Source of the DNA: Macrotis lagotis | Taxonomy: Eukaryota > Chordata > Mammalia > Peramelemorphia > Peramelidae | Assembly: GCF_037893015.1 (NCBI RefSeq) | Contig: NC_133666.1 | Location: 262,769,125 to 262,833,124, forward strand | Length of the DNA stretch: 64,000 nt | Reading direction: 5' to 3' | In this document: positions 58,646-64,000 of the stretch, in pieces | Numbering within the stretch: position 1 is the first letter of the stretch | Layout: each line of letters starts with the position of its first letter | Translations under genes and position numbers: made by a program | Notes under the pieces: model-generated | Database searches by the model: none | Told to the model about the DNA's origin: nothing | What the model saw: only the letters and a program-made list of their open reading frames with translations

Positions 58646-58980
58646 ACGTTCCCTTCTTTCCATCCCTTCTCTTCTTCCTTCCTTCTTTCCTCCCTCCCTT
58701 CCTCCTTCCTACCATTTCTTTCTTCCTTCTTTCTTCATCCTTCCCTGTTTTCCTTCTCTCCTCTTTCTTTCATCTTCTTTCCCTTCTTTTTATCTCTTCA
58801 TTCCCATTACCTCTTTTTTCTTTCTCTTTCTTCCTTCTTTTTTTCCTGTCTTTATTCATTTTCTTTCTTTTTTCTCCCTTCTTTCTTGTTTTTCCCTTCC
58901 TTTCTCTTCTTCCTTATTTTTCTAGTATCATTTTTCTTTCTTTCTCCCTCTCATCCTTCCTTCCTTCCTTCCTTCCAAGA
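58646..58980 (+). repeat. Polypyrimidine tract (CCTT/CTTT)n
   Basis: About 330 bases of almost pure C/T, ending in six CCTT units. The two overlapping long phenylalanine/serine-rich ORFs (58568-59079) are products of this tract, not genes. Confidence 0.95.
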
Positions 58981-60049
58981 TACATGGACAAATGGGAAGA
59001 CAATCTTCCTTTTTTCCAAAGAACCATAGAAATGTCAGACATTTTGAAAGATCATAAACATAAGACTCTTGGCAAATGAATTTCTGAACCAAGCAGTTGA
59101 AAGTTAGCTGTTCTCTTCCTCCCTGTAAACCTTGTGCCATGTTCATAAAGATCTTTTTTTCCTATTTAGAGAAATCCCATAACAGTTATGATTGCTATAA
59201 AGTATAGAAAGTTGCAGGCCATGGGTTCTAAATCCAGCACATTCAGTTTGAATTGGCACAGTGTAGGACAAATTTCTTGGCCACGCTCTGTTCCAGTTTC
59301 ATTATCTTTCACTTGAGGATGATAGAAAGGAAAGATTGCCACTCTTTAGAACTTAAATATAAGCACTATAAAGAATAGCTCTAATTGGGATGCATGGTGG
59401 TCCACAGTTTGGAAGTCTACTCAGGCATGGAGCTCAGGCATAAACTCTTCTGGATTACTCAGAATTGTCTAGATCATCAGTCTCAGGTCAGCTGTTTTGT
59501 TGAATTGTCAGCATCATATCTGAATTTCACTATTCACCAGGTGAGCCAGCTGCTCTATGTTGACAATTGGGAGGTTGTTTGTGCTATATCATCTCTTGCA
59601 CTGCTTCAATTATAACAAAGCTCTGGTCAGCACATTAGCAACCTACTGTACCATCTTATCCTGTGGTCTTCCCCTCAGTGGGGTGGCAGCTGCTTTGTAA
59701 CAGAGACTCCTCTGAATCATTAACATTAGCATGTCCAGAGCCTAGGAAGTAATTCAATATTCGACACTACTCTTTCTCCTGTATTTCCATAGAACTTTAT
59801 AAGCATGAACATTTGTGCCAAGGTAACTTACCTTTTCTTTTCTATTTTGCTCAGAAATCAGAAGACATCACCACCTCTTTGATATTTCCATCATATTATC
59901 TCTATATTCTCTATTCCATTATTGTCTGGTGATTTCCAAATATTTAAAAGCCTTTTAATAATGAAATGTGTTTATAAGATTATATTAGCAAGTTTTATCT
60001 GAGGATGAATTTCTTGGTACTTGTCTCAGGTACTTAAGGAGATGTTGTC
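58981..60049. other. Intron sequence, nothing firm
   Basis: 59380-59640 is less AT-rich and has an ordered, non-repeat look, but I could not assign it. No exon recognised. Confidence 0.4.
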
Positions 60050-60185
60050 TCAACCATTAGAATGTAAGCTGTTTGAGGAGAGAGGAGAAAGATGTTTTTT
60101 TCCCCTTTCTCTTGCTATGCCAAGGGCTTGGAACAATATCTGAGAAAAAGTAAATAGGTGCTATTTGCTTGTCAATTGAAGGAAT
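60050..60185 (+). mobile_element. L2 3' terminus, + strand
   Basis: 'cattagaatgtaagctgttt', 'gaggagagaggagaaagatg', 'ccaagggcttggaacaatat', 'aaataggtgctatttgcttg'. Confidence 0.75.
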
Positions 60186-60234
60186 GATTTTCTCTGTAAC
60201 CAACCTCAAATTAATCTAGTTGAACTATTCTAGG

Positions 60235-60470
60235 GTAGAAAGAATTGCCATTTTATATATGAGATAGTTGAGCTTCTGAAAGGCTGGATCTTATTAGTTA
60301 TGTAATGTTCAACCTAGTAGGGAGGGAAAATGGTAACTCTTAACTCAAGACTATTTCAAGCTTCAAGGATTGACGTCTTCCTTATCTCTTCTCTACAGTG
60401 TCCTTCTTACACATAGTAAGAACTCAGTGAATATTTACTAAATTGAAAATAGGATTGTGATAAGCTTATG
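60235..60470. mobile_element. MIR minus fragment followed by L2 3' terminus plus
   Basis: 60240-60330 antisense MIR ('gccattttatatatgagata', 'gagcttctgaaaggctggat'); 60395-60450 sense L2/MIR end ('tacacatagtaagaactcag', 'tgaatatttactaaattg'). Confidence 0.55.
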
Positions 60471-60989
60471 ATCCTAAATTTTCTGAATACCTGCTTAGTA
60501 GTCCTACTAATTTACATAAGAAACACTTGATTTAACATGTTATTATTTTGTCTTTTAATATTTTAGTCATTGGCAAATGCTATTGCCTCTCTAATCCACT
60601 CCTCTCAGAGGAGCAGAAAGATTTGTGGCACAGTGCCATTTTTGCTATTTGTCTTAATGCAATAATACAATATTTGGCTTCATTTTTTAGAGGGGGAAGG
60701 GCAAAAATAAATAAATAAATAAAACTGCTTCTGAATATCTACCAAAAGAGGCAACACAATAACCTGAGAAAATGATAATAGTGGAATTAAATTGCTTTTT
60801 TGTATACTGTGATAGTTTAATATGTTTGACATTAATACCTTAGAATGTTCCATTTTAATATTTTAACAGACCTGAGTGTACATCCTGAATGTTAAACATA
60901 TTAAGTTGTCCTCTGAGAGGTTTATTTAAGCCAAAGTGACTTAATAGATGGTTTATATTCTAGATCTTCTTTTTCCATGTTAAAGTAGA
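60471..60989. other. Intron sequence, nothing recognised
   Basis: Short (AATA)n run at 60706-60723. Confidence 0.4.
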
Positions 60990-61215
60990 ATATCTCATAA
61001 TTATATAGCACTTTACAATTAGTGGGGACTTTTTCCATTGCAGTCCTTTGAGATTGTTAATGCAACATTGTTATTGCCATTTTATACATGAGATATTTGA
61101 GCTTCTGAAAGGTTGGATGAAGTATGCATTCACTATATTAGCATTTCATAAATAAACAGAAACACTAGGATTCAAATCCAATGTTGGCCAACAATCTTTC
61201 CATTCTACCACACTG
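60990..61215 (-). mobile_element. CORE-SINE, minus strand
   Basis: 'ataattatatagcactttac', 'attgttattgccattttata', 'aggattcaaatccaatgttg', 'atctttccattctaccacac'. Nearly full length. Confidence 0.8.
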
Positions 61216-61340
61216 CCATAAGAAGATTCAAAAAGTACAGCTTTTACTGTCTGTAATATATTAATATAATTTCTTGTTCTTTATAAATCTATAATATGCT
61301 TCTTTCTAACCAGGGTCAGGGGACCCAAGACCCATAGATA

Positions 61341-61552
61341 CAGGGTTCTTAATCTTAGGAATCCTAAGGAAGTCTTTGGAAAAGTTTCAAGGATCTATAA
61401 AGTTGGGTGGGAAAACTTACATCTTTATTTTTGCTAACTTGAATTTAACATTCCTTCAATTATGATTTTAAATTAATGGGATTCTTAGAAAGGGTCTATC
61501 TGCTTCCCCAGGCTACCAAAGGGGGTCCATTACCCAATGTTAAGAGCCCTTA
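61341..61552. mobile_element. hAT-like non-autonomous DNA transposon
   Basis: About 210 bases with related ends: CAGGGTTCTTAATCTTAG at the left and, reverse-complemented, AAGGGCTCTTAACATTGG at the right. Interior 'aaacttacatctttattttt', 'gctaacttgaatttaacatt', 'ccttcaattatgattttaa', 'accaaagggggtccatta' fits an old mammalian hAT-type MITE. Confidence 0.65.
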
Positions 61553-62110
61553 TTATACATCAATATGAACAATATCTTAACATCTAGGATAAGGAATGGT
61601 ATGCCTAACATAATCTAAAGACAGAGTGATTGAGGGGTTGGGGGAAATGACTACACCAAATGAATCTTCTTGTTCTTTCTTGTTAATGCTTATTTATATA
61701 TTTGGTTCAGTTTGGCTTCTCTGATTTGTGGGATTGTGTGGACATCTAAAGAAAATTCAGAAGAGATTCCTTTATGTTACCAAGAACTTTGAATTTTAAA
61801 CAAGCTTAAGATTTTTCCAGAGGAAAATAAAGAAAGGACATTGGTTGAATACTGTTTGCATTTATAAAGAGTACTAATTGGATACTTACATAATATATCC
61901 ACTAAGGAAGTTTTTTAAATTAAGTTCAAAAAACCTTTAGGTTAAGAAGTTGGAAAAAGTGGTGTATAAATAATCTAAAAATGTTGTTTAAAAAAACACT
62001 TGGCAAAAAAACACGGTTAAAATTAACATGATTTTAAAATAGTGCAATTCACAAAAAAATGGTGTAAAATATTGCTAGAAATCTTTAACATGATACATTC
62101 TCATTCATCC
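61553..62110. other. Intron sequence, nothing recognised
   Basis: No named element. Confidence 0.4.
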
Positions 62111-62114
62111 TAGG

Positions 62115-62530
62115 TGCTTGGTGATATGAAAAGAGCACTGAATTTGAAGTCCAAGGACCTGGGATCAAATCACAGCTTTATTACTTGGAGGATGGGGGAG
62201 ATTATAGGAACAAACTTGATAATTTCACTGGTATAGGGAAATTTCCTCTATTATCCTCTATTATAGCATCTTGTTTGCAACTTTAAATAATAGTTACTTA
62301 GAACACTGAATTTCAATAATTTGATTAAGAATTATACGGACAATATTTGTCAATGGTAGAATTTGAACGCAGATCTTCTTGATTTGATGGTTAGTTCTTT
62401 ATTCACCACATATGATATGTGACTCTGGACCAATTTGTTAATAATTCTTAGCATTGCTTTCCTCAATTATAAAATTAGTTGACTTAAATTATTTCTAACA
62501 TCTCTTCCAACTTTAATTTCTGTTACTCAT
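62115..62530 (+). mobile_element. tRNA-derived SINE, + strand, split by an antisense MIR piece
   Basis: Head at 62115-62190 ('agcactgaatttgaagtcca', 'tgggatcaaatcacagcttt'), continuation at 62415-62525 ('atgtgactctggaccaattt', 'ctcaattataaaattagttg', 'acatctcttccaactttaat'). Between them 62270-62405 reads as antisense MIR ('gtagaatttgaacgcagatc'). Confidence 0.6.
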
Positions 62531-62812
62531 TGTGAACCAAATCATCAAACATTTATTAAACACCTGCTTTTTTTAAAAGAATACTGGGAATGCAGGGAAA
62601 AAAGCAAAACTGTCCCTCCCACAAACAACTTAAATTCCATTGGAGGCAGGTGAGACACATATAATATGTAATAAAATAAGTAAAGCAGGATAATTGAAAT
62701 CTGGGGAGAGTCAAGAAGATGCTAAGGTGAGGAGCAATTCTTTTATGCTAGAAACAGAAAAGAGTCAGTGAATGTTTCTTGATCAGGGAAATAACTTGTC
62801 CTGAGCTGTATT
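62531..62812 (-). mobile_element. L2-type 3' region, minus strand
   Basis: 'tcaaacatttattaaacacc', 'tgggaatgcagggaaaaaag', 'caacttaaattccattggag', 'ggataattgaaatctgggga'. Confidence 0.6.
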
Positions 62813-62814
62813 TT

Positions 62815-63505
62815 ATTTTATTAATTTAATATTCTATTTCCCCAAGAACATGTAAAACATTTTAAGATTCATTTTAAATATATTTTTTTAATTTTGAGTC
62901 CTAACCCCCCCCCCCCAAAAAAAAAAACACACTGAGAAGGCAAACAATTTGATTCAGGTTATATATTTTCAGTCAAGCAAATCATGTTGTATTGATGAGG
63001 TGAAAGAAAACAAAGATTAAATAAAACAAAAAAATGAAGTTCAAAAGGCTTCTATCTGCATTCAAGACTCCATCAGTTCTTTCTCTGGAGATGATAGCAT
63101 TCTAAGTTCTTCAGAACTCTCTTGGATCGTTGTATTGCTGAGAATAACTAAGTTATATAATATCAATATTAGTGTATGCATTTTACTTGTTCATTTCACT
63201 TTGTATCTGTTCATGTGAGTCTTTCCAGCTTTTTCTGAGAGCATCCTGCTTGTCATTTCTTATGGCACAATAATATTCTATCACAACCATATTCAATATC
63301 TTGCTTAGTCATTCCCCATTTGATGGACATCCCCTCAATTTTCAATTCTGTGCCACCAATAAAACACTACTATAAATATTTTTGTAGGATATAAAATCTT
63401 TTTTAAAAAATTTTTTGATCTCTTTGGGATATAGGCCTAGCAGTGGTATTGCTTGGTAATAAGGTTTTACATCTCTTTGAGCATATGAACCATATTTTAA
63501 GAATA
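62815..63505 (-). mobile_element. L1 3' end, minus strand (main arm)
   Basis: Left edge T-rich (the antisense A-tail), then antisense 3' UTR ('ccccaagaacatgtaaaaca', C13-A11 at 62906-62929, 'gactccatcagttctttctc', 'ggatcgttgtattgctgaga') and ORF2 C-terminal coding ('cttatggcacaataatattc', 'attccccatttgatggacat', 'tgatctctttgggatatagg'). Confidence 0.85.
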
Positions 63506-63534
63506 TTAATTTAGCAGCTCTGTAGAAGATCCCT

Positions 63535-64000
63535 TAGAATTGGAGAGAGATCAGACACAAGGAGATTTATTCAGTAGGCTTGCACAGTAGCCAAGAAAAA
63601 AGCTAGTAAATAGAATTTTAGGAAAGTTAGATAGAAAGGAATATACCTTTTTTTCCTCAGTAATGTATGGCACTTGGAGAAATTGACCTACATTAGGGTA
63701 TAAAAACCTCATAATCAAATGCAGAAAAACAACACAGGAAATGCATCCTTCTGAGATCATGTCACAATAAAATTGCATGTAATAAATGGCCATGGAAAGT
63801 TAGAATAAAAATTTATTGGAAATTAAATAACCTAATCCTAAAAAAATGAGTGGGTCAAACAACAAATCATAGACACAATGATTCCATCCAAGAGAATGAC
63901 AATGATACAATATAACAAAACTTATGAGATGCAGCCAAAGCAGTTCTTAGGGGAAATTTTGTACATCTAAATACTTGCATGAATAAAACAGAAATAAGTA
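63535..64000 (+). mobile_element. L1 ORF2 internal part, + strand, runs off the window
   Basis: Sense ORF2 between the endonuclease and the RT palm: 'gcacagtagccaagaaaaaa', 'aagttagatagaaaggaata', 'gggtataaaaacctcataat', 'aataacctaatcctaaaaaa', 'gagtgggtcaaacaacaaat', 'agatgcagccaaagcagttc' (about MSGSNNKS / DAAKAVLRGNFV frames). Some stops are present. It is joined head to head with the preceding antisense arm. Confidence 0.85.

Noticed and set aside
58568-59079. Two overlapping ORFs of 153 and 169 codons
   Set aside because: Both cover a polypyrimidine tract; Phe/Ser/Leu/Pro composition follows from C/T codons in either frame.
59380-59700. Possible 7SL-like RNA pseudogene (GCATGGTGGTCCAC…, CACCAGGTGAGCC)
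   Set aside because: Only short stretches line up by eye and key 7SL segments are missing; not enough to call.
1-64000. tRNA genes (many A/B box-like sequences)
   Set aside because: All the tRNA-like stretches are SINE heads with SINE bodies and tails; no cloverleaf with intact ends was found.
1-64000. Endogenous retroviruses
   Set aside because: No paired long terminal repeats, primer-binding site or retroviral protein motif was recognised.
1-64000. CRISPR arrays, operons or prokaryotic defence genes
   Set aside because: Composition, SINE/LINE content and a spliced exon show a mammalian intron; the regular repeats are microsatellites or degenerate arrays without spacer structure.
12057-64000. 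Other PDE4D alternative first exons (D3, D5, D8, D9 types) or the common FDVDNG exon
   Set aside because: Looked for by recalled peptide and splice context; none seen.

Overview
The window is mammalian intron sequence from a marsupial. The host is probably an Australian lineage: many short SINEs carry a tRNA-like head, a 'ccctggagtcagg' box and a 'ccttgcaaaaa' tail, which resembles the WSINE-type CORE-less SINEs I associate with Australian marsupials. There are also CORE-SINE/MIR, L2, L3/CR1, L1 and HAL1-like elements. There is no bacterial gene content, operon, CRISPR array or phage. Almost all short ORFs are chance readings of simple repeats or decayed LINE coding sequence.

The one clear gene feature is a coding exon at 11821-12050 on the + strand. 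It encodes the isoform-specific N-terminal region of the long PDE4D7 form of cAMP phosphodiesterase 4D. It has a clean AG acceptor, a perfect CAG|GTAAGT donor, the phase expected for joining the common PDE4D exon, and a conserved RRLS (PKA-type) site. The rest of the window is therefore intron of PDE4D, a gene known for very long introns, transcribed left to right. The preceding exon (PDE4D7 start codon) and the following common exon were not found here.

Layout. 1-11820: upstream intron with SINEs, an L1 3' end at 6.8-7.4 kb, a CR1/L3 tail and two L2 pieces at 9.8-10.9 kb. 11821-12050: exon. 12.05-23.2 kb: mostly unrecognised intron with scattered SINEs and dinucleotide tracts. 23.18-25.74 kb: a 2.55 kb minus-strand half-L1 (HAL1-like) element with an 18-bp target-site duplication and a decayed ORF1. 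26-27 kb: LINE 3' pieces. 28-35 kb: L2, CR1/L3 and SINE relics, including a 1.7 kb L2 with a recognisable reverse-transcriptase remnant. 35-41 kb: mainly unrecognised, with one hAT-like element. 41.2-43.9 kb: a three-level nest of LINE insertions. 46.4-47.0 and 52.0-53.1 kb: two degenerate short-period arrays that look like the same repeat in opposite orientation. 51.1-51.5 kb: two SINEs inserted head to tail-inverted at one target. 53-64 kb: further relics, a polypyrimidine tract, a second hAT-like element and, at the right edge, an L1 with a probable 5' inversion.

I see no new biochemical system. The most noteworthy items are the PDE4D7 exon, the inverted pair of degenerate arrays, and the dated or nested retrotransposon structures. 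Repeat family names are from memory of consensus features; no database search was possible.
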